From Cereibacter_A azotoformans (GTDB lineage: Bacteria > Pseudomonadota > Alphaproteobacteria > Rhodobacterales > Rhodobacteraceae), in assembly GCF_003050905.1 (NCBI RefSeq), contig NZ_QAOT01000007.1: 64,000 nt of DNA; one strand, written 5' to 3'. Position numbers and translations under genes: made by a program. Position 1 is the first letter of the stretch, and each line of letters begins with the position of its first letter. Below are positions 53,498 through 63,992 of the stretch, one piece after another. A model generated the notes under the pieces. That model made no database searches. It saw only the letters and a program-made list of their open reading frames with translations, and had not been told where the DNA came from.

Positions 53498-54358
53498 ATG
53501 ACCCCGGACGCCTATACGCTGATCCGCCCGGAAAGGCGCGACACATCCGTGATCTTTTCCTCGCCGCACAGCGGGCGGGATTACCCGGCCGCGCTGGTGG
53601 GGCGCACGATTCTCGACGAGCGGACGCTGCGTTCCTCGGAAGATGCCTTCGTGGACGAGCTTCTGGCCCCGGCACCGCTGCTGGGGGCGCCGCTCCTGCT
53701 GGCCCGTATTCCGCGCGCCTATGTGGACATGAACCGCGCCGCCGACGAGATGGATCCGGCGCTGATCGAGGGGATCTCGCGCGCGCCGCACAATCCGCGC
53801 GTCAGTTCGGGACTGGGAGTGATTCCGCGAGTCGTGGCGAACGGGCGGTCGATCTACCGCGGCAAGATGCCCCTCTCGGAAGCCGAGGCGCGGATCGCCC
53901 GCTACTGGACGCCCTATCATCGGGCGCTGCGCGACCTGATCGACGAGAGCCGCACCCTGTTCGACGAGGCGGTTCTCGTCGATTGCCACTCGATGCCGCA
54001 CGAGGCGATCGAGACTCACGCCCGGCCCGGCCAGCCCACGCCCGAGGTCGTGCTGGGGGACCGTTTTGGCGCGGCCGCCTCGCGCGAGGTGGTGGACCGG
54101 ATCGAGGAGGCCTTCGTCTCGGCGGGCCTGCGCGTGGTGCGCAACGCGCCCTTTGCAGGGGCCTATATCGCGCAGGCCTACGGCCGCCCCTCGCGCAACC
54201 AGCATGTCGTGCAGGTCGAGGTGGACCGCTCTCTCTACATGGACGAGATGCGCATCGAGCGCAGCGCGCGCTTTCCGGCCTTTGCCGAGCTGATGGCCTC
54301 GGTCGTGTCCGAGATTGCCGGGGTGGGCCGGCCCGCGATGCCCCTGGCCGCCGAGTGA
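53498..54358 (+). CDS. N-formylglutamate amidohydrolase family protein
   Basis: This 286-residue zinc hydrolase family protein (HutG/FGase type) has SSPHSGRDYP with the zinc-binding His, the acid of RSSEDAFVDEL, YVDMNRAADEMDP, and LVDCHSMPH with a second His. QVEVDRSLYMDE lies near the C-terminus. The founding enzyme releases formate from N-formylglutamate in histidine breakdown. No other hut genes are nearby, so the true substrate may differ. Its stop is immediately next to the convergent dinB stop. Confidence 0.88.
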   Translation: MTPDAYTLIRPERRDTSVIFSSPHSGRDYPAALVGRTILDERTLRSSEDAFVDELLAPAPLLGAPLLLARIPRAYVDMNRAADEMDPALIEGISRAPHNPRVSSGLGVIPRVVANGRSIYRGKMPLSEAEARIARYWTPYHRALRDLIDESRTLFDEAVLVDCHSMPHEAIETHARPGQPTPEVVLGDRFGAAASREVVDRIEEAFVSAGLRVVRNAPFAGAYIAQAYGRPSRNQHVVQVEVDRSLYMDEMRIERSARFPAFAELMASVVSEIAGVGRPAMPLAAE

Positions 54359-55612
54359 TCAGCGCAGCGCCCGGCCCTTGATGATCGCCTCGCGGCCGAA
54401 GCGCGCGCGGATCGCATCTGTCGCCCGCTCGGCCGCCATGCGCTTGCCCGCGGTCGGATCGAGTAGGTCGCCCGTAAGATCCGCCTCGGTTGCCCCGGCG
54501 AGATCCGAGAGGCCGACGCCGATCAGCCGGAACGGCCCCGCGATTCGGGCTGCATCGAAAAGGGCGCGGACCTCGCGGTAGATGCGGTCCGCCGACTGTG
54601 TGGGCCCGGCGAGCGCGTGCCGCCGCGTGACCAGCGCGAAGTCCGTGCGCTTCAGTTTCAGCGTGACGGTGCGGCCCGACAGGCCGCGCGCCTTGGCCCG
54701 GTCCGCGACCTGCTCGGAAAGGCGCCACAGATGGCCGTCGAGGATCTCGGGGTCGGCGGTGTCTTCATGGAAGGTCGTCTCCTTCGAGATCGACTTCAGC
54801 GCATGGTCGGGGGCGACGCGCCGGCGGTCCTCGCCGCGGGCCAGATGCCAGAGCCGCTCGCCGGTCTGGCCGAAGCGCGCGACAAGGTCCGCCTTCTCCC
54901 AGCGCAGGAGATCCGAGATGGTGCGGATGCCCGCCCGTTCGAGCGCGCCCTGCGTGGCGGTTCCCACGCCCCAGATGATGCGCACCGGCTTTTCACGCAG
55001 GAAGTCGGCCGTCTCGGCACGTCCGATCACCGAGAAGCCGCGCGGCTTGTCGAGATCCGAAGCGATCTTGGCGAGGAACTTGTTGTGCGACAGCCCGACC
55101 GACCCGGTGATGCCAAGCTCGGTCTCCATGCGGCGCAGGAGGCGGGCGAGCAGCACGGCCGGCGGGGCGCGGTGCAGCCGCTCTGTGCCCGACAGGTCGA
55201 GAAAGGCCTCGTCGAGCGAGAGCGGTTCGATGGCCGGGGTCAGCGTCTCCATCATGGCGCGGATCTGGCGCGAGACGCCCGCATAGACCTCCATCCGCGG
55301 CTTCACGACCGCCGCCTCGGGGCAGAGCTTGAGCGCCTGGAACATCGGCATCGCCGAGCGCACGCCCGAGATGCGCGCGATGTAGCAGCAGGTCGAGACG
55401 ACGCCGCGGGTGCCTCCGCCCACGATCAACGGCCTGTCGCGCAACGACGGATCGTCCCGCTTCTCGACGCTGGCGTAGAAGGCGTCGCAATCCATGTGCG
55501 CGATCGAGAGCGAGAACAGCTCGGGATGTGCCGTCACCCGGGGCGAGCGGCAGGAGGGGCAGCGGGCGCCGCCGTCGAACGTGGAAAGGCAGTCGCGGCA
55601 CAGGGCAGACAT
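54359..55612 (-). CDS. dinB: DNA polymerase IV (Y-family translesion polymerase)
   Basis: DinB copies damaged templates at low fidelity. The 417-residue product carries a short N-terminal zinc-ribbon-like extension (CRDCLSTFDGGARCPSC). The Y-family palm then holds catalytic acids in IAHMDCDAFYASVEKR and LSLDEAFLDLSG. The thumb helix-hairpin-helix (IIWGVGTATQGALERAGI) and the little-finger domain follow. I see no alphaproteobacterial SOS box (GTTC, 7 bases, GTTC) in the upstream 90 bases. AGGAGG lies 50 bases upstream and is too far to serve as its ribosome-binding site. Confidence 0.94.
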   Translation of the reverse strand: MSALCRDCLSTFDGGARCPSCRSPRVTAHPELFSLSIAHMDCDAFYASVEKRDDPSLRDRPLIVGGGTRGVVSTCCYIARISGVRSAMPMFQALKLCPEAAVVKPRMEVYAGVSRQIRAMMETLTPAIEPLSLDEAFLDLSGTERLHRAPPAVLLARLLRRMETELGITGSVGLSHNKFLAKIASDLDKPRGFSVIGRAETADFLREKPVRIIWGVGTATQGALERAGIRTISDLLRWEKADLVARFGQTGERLWHLARGEDRRRVAPDHALKSISKETTFHEDTADPEILDGHLWRLSEQVADRAKARGLSGRTVTLKLKRTDFALVTRRHALAGPTQSADRIYREVRALFDAARIAGPFRLIGVGLSDLAGATEADLTGDLLDPTAGKRMAAERATDAIRARFGREAIIKGRALR

Positions 55613-55738
55613 TCCCTGATCATACAGCCGCGCCGTCGGCTGCGGTAGATCGTCAGCCAGATCTTTACCTCCTTGCGCAAAGCTCGCGCGGCCGAAGCCT
55701 TCCCGGCATCAAGGTCGGAAGGTGATCAAGGAGCGAAC

Positions 55739-55860
55739 ATGGAACCCGCGTATTTCATCGGCGCAAACGCCGTCCTTCTGGCACGGGCGGCCTTCCTCAT
55801 CCTCTGTGTCTTCCTGGGCGTGCGGATCGTGCCCCAGTCGCAGAAGCATGGGGTCGAGCA
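55739..55860 (+). pseudogene. remnant of a stomatin/slipin (SPFH-domain) gene, N-terminus only
   Basis: A well-formed start (AAGGAG then ATG 55739) opens into a membrane helix and the slipin-like phrase FLGVRIVPQSQKHGVEQ. In SPFH proteins this phrase leads into the roughly 250-residue prohibitin-fold domain. Here the similarity stops after about 40 residues and the sequence passes straight into NfeD-like coding in another frame. The simplest reading is one internal deletion that removed most of the SPFH gene and the first codons of NfeD. This frame runs on uselessly to 55957. Confidence 0.6.
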
Positions 55861-55863
55861 AGG

Positions 55864-56115
55864 TGGGCCTGGGTGGTGGGCGGGCGGCTCATCGGGATCG
55901 TGCAGATCCTGGTTCCGGGCTTCGTCTTCCTGGGCTTCGCGGCCGGGGCCGTGGTGACGGGCGGGCTGATCTGGCTGGGCTCGAGGCGGGCCTGCCGCTC
56001 CTCCTTGCCAGTTTTCGCGCTGGTGTCGCTGGGGGTCTGGCTCGCCATGCGCCGGGTCTTCGGCCTGTCACAAGCGTCGGTCAAGGTTTGGGGCAGGGAC
56101 ATCAATGACAACTGA
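55864..56115 (+). pseudogene. NfeD-family protein, 5'-truncated or degraded
   Basis: In the frame of 55873 the sequence reads WAWVVGGRLIGIVQILVPGF, VFLGFAAGAVVTGGLIWLG, then hydrophobic segments and RRVFGLSQASVKVWGRDINDN. This is the membrane part and typical end of short NfeD proteins that pair with stomatins. The N-terminal Trp-rich start is present but no good start codon or ribosome-binding site precedes it; a GTG at 55873 is the first possible start. The gene may therefore be dead, or made only at a low level from the GTG. Confidence 0.55.
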
Positions 56116-56240
56116 CGAGCGGGCGGTGCTCCGCCTCTCGCTTGGCGGGCTTCCGCTCTTGCCCCGCTTGCGGCCCGACAAGCGGGAACCGCTCGCGGCG
56201 AGGTCTGTTCTCTTGCCAAGGAAACAGGAAGGAGGTTCTC

Positions 56241-56579
56241 ATGTCTGACTATCGTCGCGACCCCGGCCCGACCCCCACCAACCGGACCCCGGGCGAACGC
56301 CCCGTGGAGTCATCGAGCTCGCGGACCATGTGGTATGTGGTCGGCGCGGTCATCGTGCTGCTCCTGGTGCTGTGGTTCCTGTTCGGCGGCTCCAGCGCCA
56401 CCGACGATGCCACGATGGATACGCCGCCCGCGGCCACCACGACGACCACCGATCCGGCGCCCGATGCCGCTGCGCCGCCGGCCGTCACGCCTGCTCCGGA
56501 TGCGACCACGCCCGCACCCGACGCGGAGCCGGTCACTCCCGCGCCTGACGCGACCACCCCGGCCGCTCCTGCGCAATAA
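56241..56579 (+). CDS. small membrane protein with Pro/Ala/Thr/Asp-rich tail
   Basis: This 112-residue protein starts at ATG 56241, five bases after AGGAGG. A short polar N-terminus leads to one transmembrane helix (MWYVVGAVIVLLLVLWFLFG). A low-complexity tail of about 55 residues follows, with repeated PAPDATTPAP units (VTPAPDATTPAPDAEPVTPA). The tail is acidic and unstructured and probably extends into the periplasm. I know no function. It stops three bases before the convergent pyrF stop. Confidence 0.8.
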   Translation: MSDYRRDPGPTPTNRTPGERPVESSSSRTMWYVVGAVIVLLLVLWFLFGGSSATDDATMDTPPAATTTTTDPAPDAAAPPAVTPAPDATTPAPDAEPVTPAPDATTPAAPAQ

Positions 56580-56582
56580 GGT

Positions 56583-57281
56583 TCAGCCGCGGGCCGGCAG
56601 CTCTGCCTGGACGGCAAGGGCGGCGGCCCGCGGATCTTCCGCCTGCCAGATCGGCCGGCCCACGACGATATGGTCGGCCCCGTCGAGAATGGCGCGGGCC
56701 GGCGTTGCCACGCGCTTCTGGTCGCCGAGGGCGGCCCCGGCTGGCCGCACGCCCGGCGTGACGATCAGCCGGCCCGCCGCCTGGGGCAGGGCCCGGATGG
56801 CGGCCGCTTCCTGAGGGCTCGCGATCACGCCATGCGCTCCGGCGTCGAAGGCGCGCGCGGCGCGCTCGAGCGTGATCTCGGCCAGCTCTCCGGGCCTGAT
56901 CATGTTCGCGTCCAGATCCGCCCGGTCGAGCGAGGTCAGCACCGTCACCGCGAGGATGCGCAGCCCGCTGCCCGCAGCGCCCTCGGCCGCTGCGCGCACC
57001 ACCTGCGGATCGCCGTGGACAGTAAGAAAGTCGATGTCATAGCGCGCAAACCCGCGGACGGCGGCCTCGATGGTCGCGCCGATGTCAAAGAGCTTCATGT
57101 CGAGGAAGATGCGCTTGCCGTGCTCCTGCTTGAGCTCGTTGGCCAGCCCCAGCCCGCCTCCGGTCAGCATCCCCAGTCCGATCTTGTAGAACGAGACCGA
57201 ATCCCCCAGCCGCTGGGCCAGATCCATCCCCTGCAGCACGTTGGGCAGGTCGAGTGCCACGATCAGGCGGTCGTCGGCCAT
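56583..57281 (-). CDS. pyrF: orotidine 5'-phosphate decarboxylase
   Basis: PyrF makes UMP from OMP, the final step of pyrimidine synthesis. The 232-residue TIM-barrel protein has the catalytic array IFLDMKLFDIGATIE (Asp-Lys-Asp) and the phosphate-binding end VTPGVRPAG followed by VGRPIW. LIVALDLPNV opens the barrel. The start ATG 57281 follows AAAGGAG. It is divergent from the ROK kinase gene and convergent with the small membrane-protein gene. Confidence 0.97.
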   Translation of the reverse strand: MADDRLIVALDLPNVLQGMDLAQRLGDSVSFYKIGLGMLTGGGLGLANELKQEHGKRIFLDMKLFDIGATIEAAVRGFARYDIDFLTVHGDPQVVRAAAEGAAGSGLRILAVTVLTSLDRADLDANMIRPGELAEITLERAARAFDAGAHGVIASPQEAAAIRALPQAAGRLIVTPGVRPAGAALGDQKRVATPARAILDGADHIVVGRPIWQAEDPRAAALAVQAELPARG

Positions 57282-57383
57282 GAAAAGCTCCTTTCGCTCA
57301 GGGTCGCGCGGTCATGCGGCCGAAGGGCGGACCTGTCAAGCCGGACCATTCCGTCCGCCGCGCGCGGCTGCTATCAGCCAGCC

Positions 57384-58271
57384 ATGCTGATCGCCTTCGA
57401 CATTGGCGGATCCCGCATCCGCGCCGCCCGGGTCTTTGCGCCCGATCACCTGGAGCCTCTGGGGGAGCTGCCCATGCCGCCGAGCTTTCCCGGTTTCATC
57501 CGGGCGCTGGGGCAGCTGGTTCCGCGCGCCTCCCGCGCTGTGGCGATCTCGATTGCAGGGGTGATCGATCCCGCAAGCGGGCGACTCACCTCGGCCAATC
57601 TGCCGGCGGTGAACGGCCGGCGGCTTGCGGGCGATCTGGCGGCGGCACTCGGGCGTCCGGTCTGGATCGGCAACGATGCGGATTGTTTCGTGCTGACCGA
57701 GGCCCGGCGGGGTGTGGCCCGCGGGCATCGCAATGTCTTTGGCATCATCCTGGGCAGCGGCGTGGGCGGCGGGCTGGTGCTCGACGGCGCCCTTGTCGCG
57801 GGCGCGGGGGGGATCACGGGCGAGTGGGGGCACGGCCCGGTGCTGGACCAGCGGCCGCTCGGCCACGACCTGCCCCGGCTGCGCTGCGGGTGCGGGCAGA
57901 CCGGGTGCCTCGACACGGTGGGCGGCGCCCGCGGGATCGAGCGGCTCCACCTTCACCTGTCGGGGCGGGGGCTGGAAAGCCGCGAGATCCTCTCGGCCTG
58001 GCGCGCGGGGGAAATGGCCGCGGCCGAAACCGTGTCGGTCTGGCTGGAGCTGGTCTCGGGTCCGCTGGCGGTGGTGCTGAACGTGGTCGGCTCGTCGGTG
58101 GTGCCGGTGGGTGGCGGGCTGGCGAACGACCGCGATCTGGTGGCGGCGCTCGATCGGGCCGTGCGTCAGCGTCTCCTGCGCCCGACGACCGAGCCCGTGC
58201 TGCGGCCCGCGATCCATCCCGAGCCCGGACTTGTGGGCGCGGCGCTCGCGGGCCTCGAGACCTTTGGCTGA
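57384..58271 (+). CDS. ROK-family sugar kinase (N-acetylglucosamine kinase-like)
   Basis: This 295-residue kinase has the N-terminal phosphate-binding motif MLIAFDIGGSRIRAARV, the sugar-binding WIGNDADCFVLTEARRGVA, and GIILGSGVGGGLVLDGALV. The ROK zinc motif is GHGPV... with LRCGCGQTGCLDT. The pattern is closest to NagK/Mak-type kinases that phosphorylate GlcNAc or fructose. In this setting GlcNAc recycling from the cell wall is plausible but not proven. It lies divergent from pyrF and convergent with a small ORF. Confidence 0.9.
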   Translation: MLIAFDIGGSRIRAARVFAPDHLEPLGELPMPPSFPGFIRALGQLVPRASRAVAISIAGVIDPASGRLTSANLPAVNGRRLAGDLAAALGRPVWIGNDADCFVLTEARRGVARGHRNVFGIILGSGVGGGLVLDGALVAGAGGITGEWGHGPVLDQRPLGHDLPRLRCGCGQTGCLDTVGGARGIERLHLHLSGRGLESREILSAWRAGEMAAAETVSVWLELVSGPLAVVLNVVGSSVVPVGGGLANDRDLVAALDRAVRQRLLRPTTEPVLRPAIHPEPGLVGAALAGLETFG

Positions 58272-58280
58272 GGGCGCGCC

Positions 58281-58517
58281 TCAGGCCGCGCGCTCGACCT
58301 GCGGCTCATAGCGGGCGAGGAACAGCGTCTTGGCGCTGTCGATCAGCCGCTCGCGCAGCGGGGCGCCGCCCCGGGCGGGCTCGGTGGTGAAGATCCGGCG
58401 GACATAGGGCACTGGGCGCGCGCTGTCCTTGACCAGCAGCGCGACGGTAGCCTCGACCTGACCGAAATCGCGCGCATAGTGGGCGCGCTCGACGGTGGCA
58501 GAGAGGATACGCATCAT
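58281..58517 (-). CDS. small conserved-looking protein, unknown function
   Basis: This 78-residue product starts at ATG 58517 (or the next codon), five to six bases after GAGGAG. The sequence MRILSATVERAHYARDFGQVEATVALLVKD suggests a ferredoxin-like alternation of strand and helix. RPVPYVRRIFTTEPARGG and an alkaline helical end follow. No membrane segment or metal motif is present. I do not recognise the family. It ends nine bases from the convergent ROK kinase stop. Confidence 0.72.
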   Translation of the reverse strand: MMRILSATVERAHYARDFGQVEATVALLVKDSARPVPYVRRIFTTEPARGGAPLRERLIDSAKTLFLARYEPQVERAA

Positions 58518-58812
58518 GGACACTCCTCGTGTGACCGGCGGGCCGGTCGGGTTCGGGTTCGCCGGTCTGGACCTGACGGACGAAAGCGGAGGGGTGCCGC
58601 CTCTTTCCGATGGGTGCCAGCCGGTTGGCTTGTGGATAAATCAACGTGGGGTGCCTTCGGTTCCGGCGCAGGGGGCGGCCGGACACGGCTGCTTGAGTGC
58701 TTCGTGATCCTTGAAATCGCCCGGGGCCGCGACCACCTGATCAGCAAGACCCGGAACGGGCCGTGCCGACTGTCGGGCGGAAGGGCCGGGGGCTTTGTCA
58801 GAGGAGTGACCG

Positions 58813-61425
<2,613 letters not shown>

Positions 61426-61443
61426 TCGAGCGAGTCTCATCGG

Positions 61444-61470
61444 GGGCCCGCCCCGCCGGGGCGGGCCCTT
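61444..61470 (+). terminator. clpB terminator
   Basis: A perfect 11-bp GC stem (61444-61454 with 61458-61468) with a GCC loop is followed by TT, 18 bases after the stop. It also lies just past the fasciclin gene's 3' end. Confidence 0.7.
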
Positions 61471-61476
61471 CCGCTG

Positions 61477-61950
61477 TCAGGCGCCCGGCATCAGCACGCC
61501 GTCGATCACATGGATCACCCCGTTCGAGGCATCCACGTCCGGCTGCGAGATCGCGGTGCCATTCACCTTCGGGCCGCCCTCGAGCGTGATGGTGAGTTCG
61601 CCCCCCTGCACGGTTTCGGCGGTCATGCCTTCGGCAAGATCGGATGACATGACCTCGCCGGGGACGACGTGATAGGTCAGGATCTCGGTCAGCCGTTCCT
61701 TGTTCTCGGGCTTCAGCAGATCCTCGACCGTGCCTTCGGGCAGGGCCGCAAAGGCCGCATCCGTGGGCGCGAAGACCGTGAAGGGCCCCTCACCCTTCAG
61801 CGTTTCGACCAGATCCGCGGCCTCGGCTGCGGCCAGCAGGGTCGTGAAATTGCCCGCACCCGTGGCGGTCTCGACGATGTCTCCGGTCTGGGCAAAGGCA
61901 GGGGCCGCGAGAATGGCGGCTGTTCCAAGCGCGAGAAGTGTCGTTCGCAT
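61477..61950 (-). CDS. secreted fasciclin (FAS1) domain protein
   Basis: This 157-residue protein has a signal peptide (LLALGTAAILAAPAFA) and one complete FAS1 domain. Its conserved blocks are GNFTTLLAAAEAADLVETLK, GPFTVFAPTDAAFAALP and LTEILTYHVVPGEVMSSDL, ending in GVIHVIDGVLMP. FAS1 proteins act in adhesion or as periplasmic factors of unclear role. I use ATG 61950; a TTG one codon earlier lies closer to AGGAGG. An RpoE-like promoter lies upstream, in line with my recollection that a fasciclin gene belongs to the singlet-oxygen RpoE regulon of R. sphaeroides. Confidence 0.93.
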   Translation of the reverse strand: MRTTLLALGTAAILAAPAFAQTGDIVETATGAGNFTTLLAAAEAADLVETLKGEGPFTVFAPTDAAFAALPEGTVEDLLKPENKERLTEILTYHVVPGEVMSSDLAEGMTAETVQGGELTITLEGGPKVNGTAISQPDVDASNGVIHVIDGVLMPGA

Positions 61951-61989
61951 CAATCCAGTCCTCCTGTGTCATGCCGGGATCGGCGAAAG

Positions 61990-62018
61990 GCTTACGGGCC
62001 GATGCGCGCCTCGGATCG
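61990..62018 (-). promoter_or_regulatory. RpoE (ECF sigma)-like promoter of the fasciclin gene
   Basis: On the minus strand CGATCC (62018-62013) is followed after exactly 18 bases by TAAGC (61994-61990). The R. sphaeroides RpoE consensus, as I recall it, is TGATCC, 18 bases, TAAGA; two positions differ. Transcription would start about 30-35 bases before the ATG. Confidence 0.5.
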
Positions 62019-62143
62019 GGCGCCCGCAAGGCCGTGATCCGTCGTGATCGGCCGTGAGCACGGTCCCCGCCTTGTGAACGCGAGGGGATTTGAAATCCGG
62101 TGCCGCCCATGCACCTATGGGGCAGGCAAAGGAGAGAGAGACG

Positions 62144-63049
62144 ATGCGCAAGATCGGATGGTCGGAGGTGACGCCCAGGGCGGACTGGCTGAACCGGCGC
62201 CAGCTCATGGCGGCGGCCGGGGTGATCGGTCTCGCCGGTCCGGCCTTTGCCCGCGTCGAAGCGCGGCCGAGCCGCTTCTCGACCGACGAGAAGCCCAACA
62301 CGTTCGAGGAAATCTCGAACTACAACAATTTCTACGAGTTCGGCCTCGACAAGGCGGACCCGGCGCGGCACGCGGGTGCACTGACGGTCGATCCCTGGTC
62401 GGTCGAGATTGCCGGGCTGGTGGAGCGTCCCGGCTCCTACCCGCTCGACGACATCCTGAAGTCTGTCACGCTCGAGGAGCGGATCTACCGGCTGCGCTGC
62501 GTCGAGGGATGGTCGATGGTCGTGCCCTGGATCGGGTTCGAGTTGCGAGAGCTGCTCGAGCGCGCGGGGGTCCGGCCCGCGGCGAAGTTCGTGGCCTTCG
62601 AGACCCTTGTCCGTCCCGAGGAAATGCCGGGCGTGCGCAGCCGGATCCTCGACTGGCCCTACCGCGAGGGCTTGCGTCTGGACGAGGCGATGCATCCGCT
62701 GACGATCCTCGCCACCGGCCTTTATGGTGAGGAGATGCCGAAGCAGAACGGTGCGCCGATCCGGCTGGTGGTGCCGTGGAAATACGGCTTCAAGTCGATC
62801 AAGAGCATCGTTCGGATTTCGCTGGTCGAGACCATGCCGGCCACCTCCTGGAACATGCAGAACCCGCGCGAGTATGGCTTTTACAGCAACGTGAACCCGG
62901 CCGTGGACCATCCGCGCTGGAGTCAGGCCTCGGAGCGGCGGATCGGCTCGGGCTTCTTTGCGCCCCGGATCGAGACGCGGCTGTTCAACGGCTACGAGGA
63001 AGAGGTCGCACACCTCTACGCCGGGCAGGATCTGAAGGTCGATTTCTGA
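62144..63049 (+). CDS. msrP: protein-methionine-sulfoxide reductase catalytic subunit MsrP (YedY)
   Basis: MsrP is a periplasmic molybdenum-cofactor enzyme that repairs oxidised methionine in envelope proteins. The start ATG 62144 follows AAGGAG at nine bases and gives 301 residues; an earlier in-frame start lacks a signal. A twin-arginine leader (NRRQLMAAAGVIGLAGPAFA) exports the folded protein. Cys119 in YRLRCVEGWSM ligates molybdenum. TSWNMQNPREYGFYSNVNP is the family end signature. msrQ starts at the next base after its stop. Confidence 0.96.
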   Translation: MRKIGWSEVTPRADWLNRRQLMAAAGVIGLAGPAFARVEARPSRFSTDEKPNTFEEISNYNNFYEFGLDKADPARHAGALTVDPWSVEIAGLVERPGSYPLDDILKSVTLEERIYRLRCVEGWSMVVPWIGFELRELLERAGVRPAAKFVAFETLVRPEEMPGVRSRILDWPYREGLRLDEAMHPLTILATGLYGEEMPKQNGAPIRLVVPWKYGFKSIKSIVRISLVETMPATSWNMQNPREYGFYSNVNPAVDHPRWSQASERRIGSGFFAPRIETRLFNGYEEEVAHLYAGQDLKVDF

Positions 63050-63655
63050 ATGATTGCGCAGCGGATCAACGGGGTCCTGCGGCCGGTGCCGACGGGCTTC
63101 GTCTATGCGGCGGGGCTTGTGCCGCTGGCCCTTCTGGTCTGGCAGGCGGCGACCGGAGGGCTGGGGGTCGATCCGGTCAAGGCGATCGAGCATCGGCTGG
63201 GCGAGCTTGCGCTTCAGTTCCTCGTGGGCGTGCTGGCCATCAGCCCGCTGCGCTGGTGGACCGGCGTGAACCTCATCCGGTTCCGGCGGGCGATCGGCCT
63301 CCTGTCGTTCTTTTACGTCTGCCTGCATCTCTCGGTCTGGCTGGCGCTGGATCTGCAGTTCCGCTGGGCCGAGATCGGGGCAGATATTGCCAAGCGACCC
63401 TACATCACCCTCGGGATGCTGGCTTTCGTCGCCATGATTCCGCTTGCGGTGACGTCCACCAACGGCGCGATCCGCCGGATGGGGGCCTCCGCATGGACGC
63501 GGCTTCACCGGCTGACCTATCTCGTGGCGGTGCTGGGGGCATTGCACTTCCTTCTGCTCGTGAAGGCCTGGCCGCCCGAGCCAATCATCTATCTGGGCTG
63601 CGTGCTCTTCCTTCTTGGTCTGAGGGCATTCCGCGCCCTCAGGCGCGGGGGTTGA
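63050..63655 (+). CDS. msrQ: heme-binding membrane subunit MsrQ
   Basis: MsrQ is the b-type heme membrane partner that feeds electrons from the quinone pool to MsrP. The 201-residue product has about six membrane helices and conserved histidines for heme. These include the family patterns LRWWTGVNLIRFRRAIGLLSF-like with FYVCLHLSVW, and the helix LHRLTYLVAVLGALHFLLLV. It begins directly after the msrP TGA (TGAATG), so translation is coupled. A clear terminator lies 80 bases downstream. Confidence 0.95.
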   Translation: MIAQRINGVLRPVPTGFVYAAGLVPLALLVWQAATGGLGVDPVKAIEHRLGELALQFLVGVLAISPLRWWTGVNLIRFRRAIGLLSFFYVCLHLSVWLALDLQFRWAEIGADIAKRPYITLGMLAFVAMIPLAVTSTNGAIRRMGASAWTRLHRLTYLVAVLGALHFLLLVKAWPPEPIIYLGCVLFLLGLRAFRALRRGG

Positions 63656-63738
63656 GCGGGTCACATGATGTAGTATTTGCTCTCAATCCCGCACAACATC
63701 TGGGTGTGTTTTGGACCGGAGGGAAAAATATCGGGCTT

Positions 63739-63767
63739 CCCGCACTTTTCCTCTTGCGGGTTTTTTT
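63739..63767 (+). terminator. msrPQ rho-independent terminator
   Basis: A 6-bp stem (63739-63744 with 63755-63760) is followed by seven T. It isolates msrPQ from the rRNA operon leader. Confidence 0.85.
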
Positions 63768-63917
63768 GTGGTTCCCTAGATAGCGCCTCACCGAAGCGGA
63801 ACGGCGACGGTGACGGGATCGAGAGGCGGCGGCGCTGCGTTGAGGTTTCGAAAATCTTGGAGATATGGCTTGTGTGATCGCTGGTTATCTGGCGTGATCG
63901 TTTGTTTTTGTCTTCTG

Positions 63918-63929
63918 TGCTCTTTGACA
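63918..63929 (+). promoter_or_regulatory. rRNA operon antitermination boxA
   Basis: TGCTCTTTGACA differs by one base from the E. coli rrn boxA TGCTCTTTAACA, the NusB/NusE loading site that keeps RNA polymerase from terminating in rRNA genes. Confidence 0.85.
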
Positions 63930-63945
63930 TTGATGATGATGAAGG

Positions 63946-63992
63946 GATATGCGGGCGGTTTGGTCGTTTCGACGGCGGACCGGATGCATATC
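63946..63992 (+). other. inverted repeat in the rRNA leader
   Basis: GATATGC (63946-63952) pairs with GCATATC (63986-63992) around a GC-rich inner segment, just after boxA. It may form part of the leader structure used for RNase III processing of the rRNA precursor. Confidence 0.55.

Noticed and set aside
55613..55700. SOS box upstream of dinB
   Set aside because: No GTTC-7-GTTC pair is present in the region read.
58700..58760. Sigma-32 promoter for clpB
   Set aside because: CTTGAAA is present near 58707 but no CYTATNT-like -10 occurs at 17-18 bases.
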